From NCBI GenBank assembly GCA_032871835.1, contig CM065298.1, positions 9,721,596 to 9,785,595 on the forward strand: a stretch of 64,000 nucleotides of DNA, given 5' to 3'. Made by a program: the position numbers and the translations under genes. This DNA comes from Dipteronia dyeriana. Taxonomy: Eukaryota; Streptophyta; Magnoliopsida; Sapindales; Sapindaceae. The notes under the pieces were generated by a model that was not told the DNA's origin, made no database searches, and was given only the letters and a program-made list of their open reading frames with translations. Positions 1-11,222 of this stretch are shown here, piece by piece (positions within the stretch are counted from its first letter, which is position 1; each line of letters starts with the position of its first letter).

Positions 1-562
1 CTTGGAAGTGCACCCCATCTTCTATGCAACCCCTGGTCCAAAGCCGACACGTGTCACCTATCAATGTTGGCATACACTTTTAGGTTATTATTACGATATT
101 TGATTAAGAAATTAAATTATTGTACGGATCGACAATGTTTCCGTTCATAAAAACATTCTTATCCATAAGTTTAATGGAAAGGGATATACGAGTTTATCGG
201 GAGAAAATACATTTAAATTGTTTTTCTTTTTAAAACATGATTTGATATATAAGATTAACCACCGTAAACACAGTTAGTAATATAGTTTTTAAAACGGGAA
301 AGAAAATTTACAACTTCAGTTATGCAATTCTTATAACAGGAAAGTAAATTTACAACTTGTTTAACTACTTGTCATTCTATTATTAGGAAACCCTGTATCA
401 TGGAAACTCCATGTGACATGTTGTGTGAGCTAGTAGGTTTAGACTTGCACTTTAAATGAGACTCAAAAACATGGAAATTCCATGTGTGCAGCTGTCATAC
501 AGTTATTTCCCATAAGATACCAACCTAATCCACGTACTCTTTATTCATATTTATTATTCTCT

Positions 563-594
<32 letters not shown>

Positions 595-741
595 AATATA
601 AATATAAATAAGCAACCCCAAAAAAATTCCATGAATCTACCTATATATGATATGTAGAAGCTAATTGTGGTTCTTACTAAATATTCACAAACATATCTTC
701 TGTTTCTTCATCTCAAAAGATTTTTGGTAAAATAATTTAGT
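1..741 (+). promoter_or_regulatory. Upstream region and 5' UTR of the OXS3-like gene
   Basis: This stretch has no gene. At 43-55 a DRE/CRT core (GCCGAC) overlaps a perfect 10-bp palindrome GACACGTGTC that contains a G-box/ABRE core. Two near-identical dyads of the form CATGGAAAnTCCATG sit at 399-413 and 470-484. A CT microsatellite (about 563-580) runs into a TA tract, and TATATAAATATA at 589-600 is a plausible TATA box about 140 bp before the ATG. Assigning these sites to the downstream gene is inference; DRE and ABRE sites are known to drive drought, cold and ABA responses. Confidence 0.5.
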
Positions 742-912
742 ATGGGGGAAGGTGATCATCAGAAACAAATGCTTCATCAAGGTCCATGCATGGTAGTAGA
801 TCTACAACAAGATCATAAAAATAATCACAAGCAATATTCAAAACATGGTGAGGATCAAGAAGATCAGTGGATGATGATCATGGAAGATGATCATCATTTT
901 ACTTGCATCAAG

Positions 913-943
<31 letters not shown>

Positions 944-1612
944 TACCATCATCAACATCATCCTTTGAAGATACAAGTAGCTCCTCCAATGGATCATTAT
1001 CAACATCAATATCCTCTTCTTCAAACTTGGTTGATGAAGATGATGATGATGATGCATCATCATCATCTTCAACATCATCATCATCACATTCTCCTTCATC
1101 TTCCAAGTCTAATGGTCCTTTGTATGAGTTATCAGAGCTCATGTCTCAGCTACCCATCAAGTAAGTATTTTCAACACACAAAACAATTGTATCACTATAA
1201 TTTTTATTTTTATTTTCAAATTATTTTTTCTCCATCATTTTTATATATTAAGTTGGCTAAAAGTGATTGTTCTTGTGTATGCAGAAGAGGACTCTCAAAG
1301 TACTTTCAAGGGAAGTCACAGTCATTTACATGTCTGTCAAGGGTGATGAGCATAGAAGATCTAGCAAAGAAGGAGACTCCATATAGAAAGAAAATGATGA
1401 AGTCTAATTGTAAGAGCTATGGAGGTGGTTTGGATGCCTACAAATCATATAATCTTCTTCCAAAGGCCACCATAGCAAAGAAGCAGGTTTCAAGAGCTTC
1501 TTCTACTTCATTTTCTTCATTTTCTACAGGCAACAGATCAAAAAGCACTTTTCTAGGTAGCTCTACTAGGCCTCCTCCAGTTCCTGTACAAAAGCACTTT
1601 TCACCTGTATAA
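742..1612 (+). CDS. OXIDATIVE STRESS 3 (OXS3)-like protein
   Basis: There are two exons, 742-1160 and 1285-1612, giving about 248 aa. The intron starts GTAAGT and ends TATGCAG, and the join restores the reading PIK-RGLSKYFQGKSQSF. The conserved OXS3-family core (LYELSELMSQLPIK, then RGLSKYFQGKSQSF, then SRVMSIEDLAKKE) straddles the junction. OXS3 proteins are small plant nuclear or chromatin-associated proteins linked to oxidative and heavy-metal stress tolerance; biochemical function is poorly known. The N-terminal half is low complexity: ten Asn from an AAC run (about 912-943), then Ser and Asp runs. The C-terminus is basic, with Ser-rich and PPPVPV segments. No transmembrane segment is visible. 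The start is the first ATG after an AT-rich leader. The family call is good; the exact paralogue is unknown. Confidence 0.85.
912..943 (+). repeat. AAC trinucleotide microsatellite in coding sequence
   Basis: A near-perfect AAC run codes for ten consecutive Asn in the OXS3-like protein. It is a likely site of length polymorphism. Confidence 0.9.
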
Positions 1613-2702
1613 ACTTATAATCCGGTTGAATGATTTTGTCCATAATATTACGAGTTGTTTAGATTTTGTTTTTTGTATATCACCCGATTGAACGAGTGTT
1701 TTTACCATCTAAATTTATTGAATGATAATGAGTTATTAGATATTATCTTATTAATTTATAAAGATTCGATAGAGATTGATGTTGTGAGTGATTAATTCAT
1801 TCTTCGATCATTTTAGAAGTTAAATTATTATTTTCAAGATAAGATTCTAAAATACTTTTTATATCTTAAATTTCCTTGAAGAAATCACAACATTCTAAAA
1901 TGATTATATAATCCATTCATGATGATCATGTGCAGATGTTAAAGTTGTTGTTATCATGTTTTGATGCTTTATTTTATTTTTTTTCTTTCTCTTTTATGGA
2001 TATGTTGGACTTCATAAGATACTCTTCCCCTAATCAAAAGGCATCATCATATTTGTGGTTGAGGAATTTTTCTTATATTTATATTTAATGGTCTCACATG
2101 TACGTCAGGCAATTTCCTCCATGAAATTAATCAAAATACCTCCTGTAATAATCTGAGTCATACTGTTGCAGGATCTGTAATTAAATAATGAGTGATTCAG
2201 ATCCATTGTATTTAAAAATCCTAGGACTTAAATAATCGAAGAGTTTTGGGTTTTTAACAAAGTACTCCCCTCAATCTTTTCAAGCATAATTTCCAGGAAG
2301 TCTCGCAGATTTTGGATATAATATGTGTTGATGTCAAAATTACCCATCGGTTTAGGGGATCCGTGAGGATCCACCACGTTAGGGGCAGGTTTAGTACTTA
2401 CTATTTATGTTGTAGTATGGGTATGGAAATTTTTTCGATTCCCGATTTAATTTGGAATAGTTTTGGGATTTTCAATTCCCACCCTGATCTATCTCCGTAC
2501 GTGTATATATATATAACTGCAACTTTCAGTGTAATTGAGTTTGTTAATTGTTACCGGTTTGTATTATAATTTTCATATTATTCAATAATTTTGATATGAT
2601 CTATTGATCTCTATTAAAAAAATCATTAAAAAATACATTAATGAGATGTTGGTGGTATAGGATAAGGAATCGATCCCCTTTTTAAGACGGATATTCATCA
2701 GA

Positions 2703-2990
2703 GATGGTATTTCTCATACAAATTGGTGGAAAACCTGCCATCGACCCGTAACATTGACATCCGTATGTGTGTGTCCTTATTATCATAAATGACCCGGTAA
2801 TGAAGTAAAAATCAATATGTTCAAAAATTAGGAAAATTGTCAGGATGATGGTATTTGTCATACAAATTGGTGGAAAACCTGCCATCGACCCGTAACATTG
2901 ACATCCGTACGTGTGTGTCCTTATTATCATAAATGACCCGGTAATGAAGTAAAAATCAATATGTTCAAAAATTAGGAAAATTGTCAGGAT
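2703..2990. repeat. 144-bp tandem repeat, two copies
   Basis: Copies run 2703-2846 and 2847-2990, with a third start at 2991 that decays after about 8 bp. They differ at only a few positions (for example TTTCTCATAC against TTTGTCATAC), so the duplication looks recent. No function seen. Confidence 0.9.
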
Positions 2991-3055
2991 GATGGTATCA
3001 TATCAATAGTAGTTCTGAGACTGCTTTGTTTCAAATTTTCTCTCATCAGTTATCG

Positions 3056-3129
3056 CATAACAAGGAAGAACGTAGATTTTGTTTAAACATTACATAACAA
3101 GGAAGAAATTAGATTTTGTTTAAACATTA
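3056..3129. repeat. 37-bp tandem duplication
   Basis: Two adjacent copies begin CATAACAAGGAAGAA at 3056 and 3093 and share TAGATTTTGTTTAAACATTA. No coding meaning. Confidence 0.8.
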
Positions 3130-3173
3130 CGTACCTGTAAATGTTAGGTCATGTGTAATATAAATTCGGGGTT

Positions 3174-3238
3174 TGGAGGATGGAGAACACGAACCCACAA
3201 TCTCGTGGTGTAGATGTGAAGGGATATACTATTGGTCC
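3174..3238 (-). mobile_element. SINE-like fragment with tRNA-type B box
   Basis: On the minus strand it reads from GGACCAATAGTATATCCC to GAGATTGTGGGTTCGTG, followed by C/T-rich sequence. The GGTTCG core resembles a Pol III B box. The same pattern recurs at 21652-21716, 32047-32120 and 62777-62855, which argues for a dispersed family. No intact SINE ends were found. Confidence 0.45.
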
Positions 3239-3739
3239 AAAAAAGAAGAAAAAAAAAACTCAAAAACCAAAAGGTACCATAAATGATTAATCAAGAGAAG
3301 TGGGCAATCAATTTTTCTCAAGATAATACAAGATATATCTAACTGAAAAAGCGTGCTAAAAAAAACATGTTCTGTTCTAGCTTTATTTACAATATCTTCA
3401 GCTTTGTTGGTGCATTGATGATACCAGATAAACACTTTAATTCAGGATTATGTTAATTAATCAATCACCCTAGCATCAGAACAAAAAAAAAAAAAAGAGG
3501 AAACATAAACAAGCACACAGATTCTAATCATCGAAGTTAAAATATTGTCATCATAATGAAATCCTACAAGTGAAAAACAAGATTTCTAAGGTTAAAGGTT
3601 ACACTTATTTAGAAACCAATTCTTTCCAGTGGAAAGAGAGAGGAGGCTGCTGCAAACATGAAACAACAGAGAGTTGCTATTTCATATGTTGCACAATTTC
3701 AGAAAATTAACATGAACATTTGATCTGATTATCATCATA

Positions 3740-6700
3740 TCATGGAGAAGTGGCACGGCTACGCAGTCTGCTTGATCGCCTCAATGGAGTTGTAACAACT
3801 TTCTTGGCCTCTCCAACTATACCACCCTCCTGCTTTAACACAAGCCAACAACAACAATCCAAATTGATTCAGCCTTCATAATGCTTGATTGGAATAAAAT
3901 TACAAGTATCCAATTAAATATCCTAGTATGTATAGTATACTTTCAAAGTAAAGCTTGGATATAAATGGGACTATTGCATAATACATGATCATGTGGTGTG
4001 TTGTACACTAAATGGATTGATCTGCTTTCCCATGTATATTAAATCTTACCTCTAATAACATCAAATGATAAATGGAAACCAATGCCCAGTTTGGTATTGT
4101 TGTGTTGTGGGGAGAAGTGCTTTTGAAATTGCTGTTGGGGTAATTGCTTTTAGAATTGCTGTGGGAAGAATCAGCTGAGTGTTTGGTAAACTGATTTTCA
4201 AAAGTGCTGTGAGAACTAAAAGCAATTTAATGTGTTTAGTAAACTGAAATAAAAAGTGTTGAGTGTAAAATTACAAAAAGGACATAGACATCTAAATGGT
4301 ACTAATGCGCTATAATTTACATTTTTCTTGTTTATTTGTATTTAGTGTTAAGTGTTATATAATTACGGTACTTTATTGAATTAATTAGCCTCATTTTTTA
4401 TTATACTGTAATTAATTAATTAGTCCAATTTCTTTATTTCTTTATTTCTTTATTTTATTCTACTTTATTTTTTAATTTCATTTTTATTCTACTTTATTAA
4501 ATTAATTATTCCAATTTTTTTATACAGTTATGACAACATTTATTTTTTAACAAAAATATAAATCCAATTTTTTTTGTTAAATTTCATTAAAGGTAAGGAA
4601 AAAGTTGGAAAGTTAGTAAAATTTCATTTAATATCATTGTAGCGCGTTTTCTAAAAGCCAAAAGCCAAAAGCCAAAAGCCAAAAGCCAAAAGCCAAAATC
4701 GAAAAGTATGTATTTTGTAGCTTCTCAAAAACTCAGTTGGGTGAAGCTAAAAGTGACCAAAAGCACTTCCCAGCGATTTTACCAAATATCATGTCTTAGG
4801 TCCAGAATCACTTTTGGCCCCAAAAACAGCTGGGAAAACAATGCCAAACTGGGTCCAAGTCCCTATACTACATGCTAAATCATTTAACAATAAATCATAC
4901 ATGCAATAAAATTAAAGTGTGTTTGTAGTATGTAATAGATATAGTTGCTGACCTCTTTCTTAGAGACTACTTTCTTCTCAGGAGTGAAGTATCCATATGA
5001 CTGGGGATGTATGGCAGAGGAGGCCTCTGAGAAGTCCAGCTGCTGAGCATGAGTAGAAACCGAGTAAGTCGTCTTGCTTCGAAGACACCCCTTGTTGTCC
5101 AAGGAAACTGAGTGGCTGCTCACTTCACTTTCTATTATCTTCCTGCTTCTGAAAGAGCTACTCAACTCGCCCACCACAAATTCACCAAGCAACTCAATAG
5201 ATGGTGCTCGTGTTTGGGACGATTCTTCAGCATCTTTCAATGGAGTGGAATTAATCAAAGACATAGGACTCGCACACGAATCATCAACACGCTGCTGCTT
5301 ATCATGCTCCTCCCTCTCATTGGGAGATATTGAGCGGCGTTTCTCTTCAACCCCAGATTCATTGCTACGAGGCTCCTTCTTGTTGTTTCTCTTCCTCATA
5401 AGGCGAAAAGCCAAAACCAAAGATGCAACAATCGCGAAACATAGAGTAAACCCAATGACAGCCTTCAAAATAATCTCACTTTCAATGTGCTCAATAAGCC
5501 TTTCCTCCAAATTATCCTCAGCATCTAAATTGAGAATCTCAAAGTTAGTAATTTCATTGTCCATCCCCTTCAAAATGAAAACTTCACCAGCCTTGTCTGT
5601 GCTATTTTCAGTTTTTTCCATTTCACTTTCAACCATTTCCAAACCCTCACCAACCCCCATATTATTTTCTTGAATTGCCTCCATTGCAACTTCATCTTCC
5701 TGTTGGAGAGCAACATTAGCCACTATTGGTATCTGATTATCTTGTAACAACAATTCAAGCTTCTCTACACTCACTGTCCCTTCCAACTCAAAATTCTCAA
5801 GCATCTGATCAACAGCCTCTCCTGTTTTTGCCGTTTCAAGATCACACACCTCTTCACTTTCCCCAGCTAGTATCTCTACAGATTCACTCATGTAGACTTC
5901 TTCAACCATCTCTTCTTCTCCATTGCCCTTCTCATCTTCAACTTCAAATTCAGTAATTTCTTCCACCTCTCCAACAATCTCTTCTCCTTCTTCAACACCT
6001 TTATAAATGACAGTCTGGTTTATCTTCATCAAACCTATAATATTTCCATCCAAGTACTCATTACCACCCTCAAGTAGCTTCACAATTTCCTTAAAATTCA
6101 TCGAATTCAAGACACAATCATGAATCTTTAGATACCCATCTCTAAGGCCCTCCATAGCCTGTAAAGTAGATTGTGAATATGTTGGAGAGTCCGACGAAGA
6201 AATGTACATGGTTGAAAGCACCAAAACAACCAATACAAGCAAGAACTTCAAAACCCTTCTACAAAACCCCTCTCTCTCCTCCTCTTCCTCCTCCTCCTCT
6301 TCTTCTTCTTCAACTCCCTCCTCTCTCTCATTAACTTCTTCACTTTCAGTCACCTCATCAGTAGTTGACCTCTCTTTTTCTCCCTTAACCTCATTTTCGT
6401 GGCGTACAATGATCTCTCTACCTCTATTAGGCTTATACCTTAGAAATTTAGGCCTCGGCAAAGGACTTGAATCAACATTAACAGATAAAGAATCATCTGA
6501 GTTATTGATATCTGGATTCGAAAAAGTACCTTTTGAACCGATATTTAGGGTTTTCTGGATACGGGTATCGGAAATTTCGTTCCTTTCAGCCAAGATTTTC
6601 TTCCTTGGAGCAATGGCTTTTGAAGCTGCTGATATGGTGGGTGACATGAAATGCTTTGTTGTTGATTGTGGTGGTGGGTTCGCATTATTTTCTGGATATC

Positions 6701-7042
6701 TCTGATAATTTTCATCTGTACCAACAAAGAATCAAATTAATAGATGCAAATCAAACCCCAATCAGAAATTGAACAAATTCTTTAAATAAATTCTTCAAGT
6801 TAATATTACAAATTCTTCAAGTTGATTGATGAGAAAACTTGTAGATTTTCGACTGAATTACAAAACCCATTTCAGTATCAAAATATAGGTTTGATTTCTT
6901 CAATTTTACCCAAAATTTTCTCAGAAACCAAAAAAGAAGGAAAATAAAGAGACTCACCAGATGCTGAGGGTTTCAAAGTTGAAGAGGGTTTGATGACGTG
7001 CGTTGACGATGACGAGACACTCTTACAATCAGAACCGTCCAT
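3740..7042 (-). CDS. Acidic protein with two transmembrane helices, unknown function
   Basis: Three coding exons on the minus strand: 6958-7042, 4953-6715 and 3740-3829, about 645 aa. The first exon starts MDGSDCKS; the donor GTGAGT and acceptor TACAG keep phase and add 51 residues before the internal Met at 6647. The last exon ends PLRRSSRLRSRATSP, a basic tail I recognise from plant homologues of this uncharacterised family. Helices lie near residues 183-201 (VLKFLLVLVVLVLSTMYIS) and 446-466 (AVIGFTLCFAIVASLVLAF), separated by a Glu-rich stretch of about 245 residues. A Glu run precedes helix 1. There is no enzyme motif. Intron 2 (3830-4952) contains a MITE. Function unknown; gene and structure well supported. 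Confidence 0.8.
4085..4853. mobile_element. MITE-like DNA transposon in an intron
   Basis: A 769-bp element with terminal inverted repeats: left CCCAGTTTGGTATTG, right (reverse complement) CCCAGTTTGGCATTG. It has no ORF. Subterminal AAAAGC and AAAGTG motifs appear in both orientations, and there is a 7-bp AAAAGCC array at about 4652-4696. It lies wholly inside intron 2 of the minus-strand membrane-protein gene. No clear target-site duplication, so the superfamily is left open. Confidence 0.75.
4652..4696. repeat. AAAAGCC heptanucleotide tandem array
   Basis: About six perfect copies of a 7-bp unit inside the MITE. Probably expansion of the motif that also occurs singly in the element's subterminal parts. 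Confidence 0.9.
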
Positions 7043-7276
7043 TTCTTTGAGTTTTTCTGATATGATCTCTTCAGCGACAGTAGCGATCTCTAAAGAAGAA
7101 GAAAGAAAATTAAAAAAGGTTTTCGCGAGAAAGCAGAAAAATATGACCGTTGTTGGGGAAGTTGATTTCGTATGAAATTATATATGGTTTTGAATTTTCG
7201 ACCGTTGGAGCTCCAACGGTCAGTTTCTAGACAAGAAACTGTTGTCTAGTGACCAGAGTAAAAAATTTGAAAGATT

Positions 7277-7281
7277 AAAAA
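7277..7281 (-). terminator. Pol III terminator of the tRNA gene
   Basis: A run of five T on the minus strand begins 3 nt after the discriminator base of the tRNA-Ile, the expected place for RNA polymerase III termination. Confidence 0.7.
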
Positions 7282-7284
7282 GAA

Positions 7285-7358
7285 TGGCCCATGCAGGTCT
7301 CGAACCTGCGACCTTCGCGTTATTAGCACGACGCTCTAACCAGCTGAGCTAATAGGCC
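7285..7358 (-). tRNA. tRNA-Ile (anticodon AAU)
   Basis: A 74-nt nuclear tRNA. The minus strand starts GGCCTATTAGCTCAGCTGGT (acceptor 5' strand plus A box). The anticodon loop is CTAATAA (anticodon AAT in DNA), and the T arm is CGCAGGTTCGAGACCTGC with the B box. The acceptor stem GGCCTAT pairs with ATGGGCC with one G-T wobble at the fifth pair, and the discriminator is A. No intron and no encoded CCA, as expected for a eukaryotic gene. Confidence 0.96.
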
Positions 7359-7359
7359 A

Positions 7360-9816
7360 CGATGGAATCAGAATCCTTATTTATTGTTTTATTAATTATA
7401 TTATGTTTTCTTTATCACTTCAAAAAAAATTTACTCGAGCCTTAAATTTATAATTTATGCTTTTTATAAATAGAAAATAGAAATATATAATATATGTTGA
7501 TATGTAATAAACTGATAAACTCATGACTCATCCAAATGGGACTGCTTTAAGGGGTTGATGATTTGGTTTTTAAAATTAAATAAAGGCTGAAAATTCAATA
7601 CACAGTACTCAAATTAATGGAAAATTTAAAAAATAATTACAACAATTTTTTTTTTTTTTCATTTTTAGCCAGAATTTACTTTTGGACAAAAATGTCATCA
7701 TGCTTTGCAACTCACACCATCACAAAATATTTAGAGAAAGAAACAAAAGATTTGCGATATCGTGTTTAACATAACGATTTTTGTCAATTAATTTGCTATA
7801 TTGCTTGATTTCGTCTATTTTTTATTGTTTAAAACATTACATACTTCCAAGTTCCAACATGTAATTCTCTAGTGTTTTTTCGGCGGGTAATTCTTCTTAT
7901 TAGCCCAAGATTTTATAACTTATACTTTTTGTTTAATGATCACAAACAATTGATTTTGAGATAATGTCTAGAAGTTATAAGGGCGGTTGAAGGACAAAGC
8001 AATCAAAGCTTGTACGGTCTTAAAAAAATGAAAAAATTTAGGGACATCAATAATGATAAATTTTTATAATATTATTAACAAAAAAACAAATTATCGTTCA
8101 AAGATATTGTAAGGCCTCTTTTTTTTTTAATTACTACTTAAAAAATATGATCTTTTTTAAACATATAAAATAAGATAATATTATTAATATTATTAATTAT
8201 TTATTAAAAAAATAACCGATAAAAATCATCATAATTATAATTTATCATTGTACAATAGTATCTATAATCCCCACTTTCAAGCATTTTGATTATCCTTTCA
8301 AAAAAAAACATTTTTATTATTAAAGAAAAAACCCTTAAACTCTTGGGCTTAAAATTCACAATAGTATCTATAACTCATTGGGCTTGGGCCTGGTACTCAT
8401 TTTTTACCGGAAAGATTAAATGAATTAACTTTTTTATCTATTAAAAAATAAATTTTAGAAAATATTAAATACAAAAGTTTGATTAAAAATTTTACATCTC
8501 GAAAAGCACGAAAAGTTAATTTTTATTAATTTATTATTATTATTATTATTATTATATAATCGAGGCCTCTGATTTTTCCCTTCCTTAGAGCCGTTGAGCC
8601 GCCCTGAAGTTAGTGAAACAGCTCCAAGAAGCAAAGAAGCTTGCACAATTAAGTGGGTTTGATTTAACCGTTTAAAAAGAGATGTGGATCCAGTAATCCT
8701 CAATAGAAAAGAACCAAGGTTGAGAACATAATTTCTTAGAGAGCATCGGTGTAATTTCACCTAACTCTAAATAAGTGAGAAACCTTAACCTTATGTTTTT
8801 AAACTTCTCAGCTCCCCCTATCAACCCAATGTTACAACCCCAAATGTGAGCATGAGATGTTACCTGTGTAAAGGGCTTGGTGTTATTGTTGAAATTCTTA
8901 GGCAATTTTTAATCTGTGTAACACCCGGTCACACGTGGCAGACGGTACATAGGTATATATTTGTGTATTATTATTATTAATCACATTCAAAATCATGTTT
9001 ATGGGTTGTGGGCTTAGCTGCAAATGATAGTTGATGTCTTGAACTCTTGATGATGCACTTGGCATCATCAGGCACATTGTTGTAGATTGGAATATAATTG
9101 ATTTGATTTGATTTGATTAATATATAGTTGTTGTTTTTATGTGATTAGGTTTAAATAATCTAATACAATTATTTTTTTGGTACAATGGAGACCGGTGAAG
9201 AAAGATAAGGAATTAGATTAGATCGAACTTTATTAAATTTCGTTTGGTAATCGACTCATCTTAAAATATATTAGAAAAGCAAAGATTTGTAAAAGTTTTA
9301 AATCCTAAAATAATTATTTTTCAAATGATATTATATTGATTTGGTAATAAACCTCTTTTTTATATATATATATATATATATATGAGATTATATGTTCAAA
9401 TTATACCTCCTTTCCCGATGGCCGATTCTAAAATATTGTAACAATTCAAATGAAAAAAACTATTATTTTTCTGTCTCATATTTCTCCCTTCTTTATGTTT
9501 AATTTTTTTAAAGTTGTTTTTTTTTTAATATAAAATTTATTTTAGATTTTCGAGGAATTAAACTTTCGAACCAGCATATTTTAATAAGATTCAATGGGCC
9601 AAAACTAGAGATCAATATCATATATACCCGGCCCAAGCCCAATAATAAAACAAAGGCGACTCTTCATTTTCCGGTTTCAATAATTTCTAACCCATTTACC
9701 CATCAAATACCCGCCCCATATTATTTTATTTTATTTTTTACTTTTCTGAATAAATAAAAATCTGAAACCAGCTTCAAAAAAAATAAATCTAAAACCAATC
9801 GGGTCAGATTTCTATT
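7360..9816. other. AT-rich intergenic region
   Basis: No gene recognised. It is AT-rich with many A/T runs, a TTA microsatellite near 8535-8555, a TA microsatellite at about 9360-9383 and a short GATTT repeat near 9100. Open stretches around 8455-8905 on the minus strand show no family motif, and one is partly microsatellite. Confidence 0.6.
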
Positions 9817-9821
9817 GAAAC
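9817..9821. repeat. Target-site duplication GAAAC, left copy
   Basis: Five-bp direct repeat flanking the LTR element. The identical copy is at 21576-21580. Confidence 0.9.
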
Positions 9822-10730
9822 TGTTGACGTTGATTTCTGGATCGTATCAGAAAAGCCAACACGAATTGGATTTTGGCTATCAATTCAAAGAGAGAGAGAT
9901 TTTTGAGAGAGTAACCAAGATACAAGTTTTACGTGGTAAAACTCCGATGACCGGAGAAACATCCACGGGTGGTTGAAGGATCAACCGAGCCAAAATCCAA
10001 TATGAAAATAAGATGTTTACAAGCTCTCGATCTCTCTTTTTCTCTCCGTATTTTTCTGTCGCTTGCTGTGTCTATATCCTTTTTTGACGAGATTATGAGT
10101 CTATTTATATGTTTATAGAGCCCTAATCTGCCTTGTACAAGTAATAAATCTTTGTATTTAATTAGAATTATTTACTTGCTTAAGGTCGATTGTCTTCTTT
10201 CCTGTTTCGGAGTATTGTATGGAAGTGGAATAAGATTCTAGTAGTGCAGTCCAATTTGGACTTGTTTCCTTAGGACTTGTTTCCTTATAACTTATAAGAA
10301 TGAAGTCTTTGTAACGAGATCAAGTTGTTTCCGGATTGAGGACTCTTCTAGCTCAGTATTCTGTTTTCTTTAGGATTCCTTCTTGATGAATATCTTCGTG
10401 TATTTTATAACTTAATTCATGTGAACTAAGCACTAAGTTTCTTATTCGGTTTATATTTATCCCGAGTATGAAACAACACTTGCTGGTCCATAGTATCGCC
10501 GTTTGAGCCTGAGTAGAAAATGCATTTCTGATGTCCCCGAGTACGTTTAATTGATTCGGAGTAGTTTAGTTGATCCATAGTAGGTATTGCCATACTACTT
10601 GTTTATTCGGGCTTCTTCTCTTTAATGATGCCTTGTATGATGTTTCCTGTGTGCCTATTTTTGGCATCCATCTGGCAATTTTCTCATTCTTGTCGATGAC
10701 GTGTATGCTTGGTAAAATTCACATACGACA
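9822..10730 (-). repeat. 3' LTR (left copy)
   Basis: Starts TGTTGACGTTGATTTCTGG and ends CACATACGACA, so it has TG...CA termini. Compared with the right LTR it carries about 25 extra bp near 10258-10300 (a local duplication of a TTGTTTCCTTA motif). The minus-strand sequence just inside (ATGGGG) is at best a weak polypurine tract. Confidence 0.92.
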
Positions 10731-11222
10731 ATACCCCATTAAAATACTTTTGCCGAGTAAAATTTTCGTTTCGGGCAAGAGTATTTTAATCATCTCAAAT
10801 TTTATTTGTGCTAGAGTAACCGTTTTATCATGATGGTGTGTTTTAATGGTGACCTTACAAATTCGATTCGTTGCCCCACGCGAGATCTTTTGACGGCGAC
10901 GTTTCGGTATTTAATGTCAAACGCCAGTTCTTTTCTCGACACGTGTCCTTTTGCCTCTTCGTTCTTTGATGTCATTTATGAGAAAACGACCCATGCGTTT
11001 CCCCGAGTGCCGTCTGTCATCAAAACTCATCATTTTTTCTCTCATCTCGAAGTTCTAGGGTTTCGTGCCACTATTTCCTTTAAATTCTTCGTTGTGAGTA
11101 AGCATCGGCTCATTCTGAAAACTTTGAGAAAAACAGAGATTTTTCTTGCCAGCCCTAACTTTGCAGCGAATCGCTCTCCATAGAAGATTTTGCACCAGTT
11201 TTCCTGTTCAAGGTTAGTAACG

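Larger units (their letters stand above)
1613..3739. other. Intergenic region with tandem duplications
   Basis: Between the convergent OXS3-like gene and the membrane-protein gene. It presumably holds both 3' UTRs. I see no credible coding gene. It contains a 144-bp tandem repeat (2703-2990), a 37-bp duplication (3056-3129) and a tRNA-related SINE-like fragment (3174-3238), listed separately. Confidence 0.6.

Noticed and set aside
894..1142. Open frame on the minus strand with Asp/Ser/Leu runs
   Set aside because: It is the antisense shadow of trinucleotide repeats in the OXS3-like coding exon.
5074..5956. Several plus-strand open frames up to 199 codons
   Set aside because: They lie opposite the large exon of the membrane-protein gene and have Ser/Leu-rich shadow composition with no motifs.
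8455..8905. Two minus-strand open frames near 8.5-8.9 kb
   Set aside because: One includes a poly-Asn run from a TTA microsatellite. Neither shows a recognisable domain, start context or splice partner.
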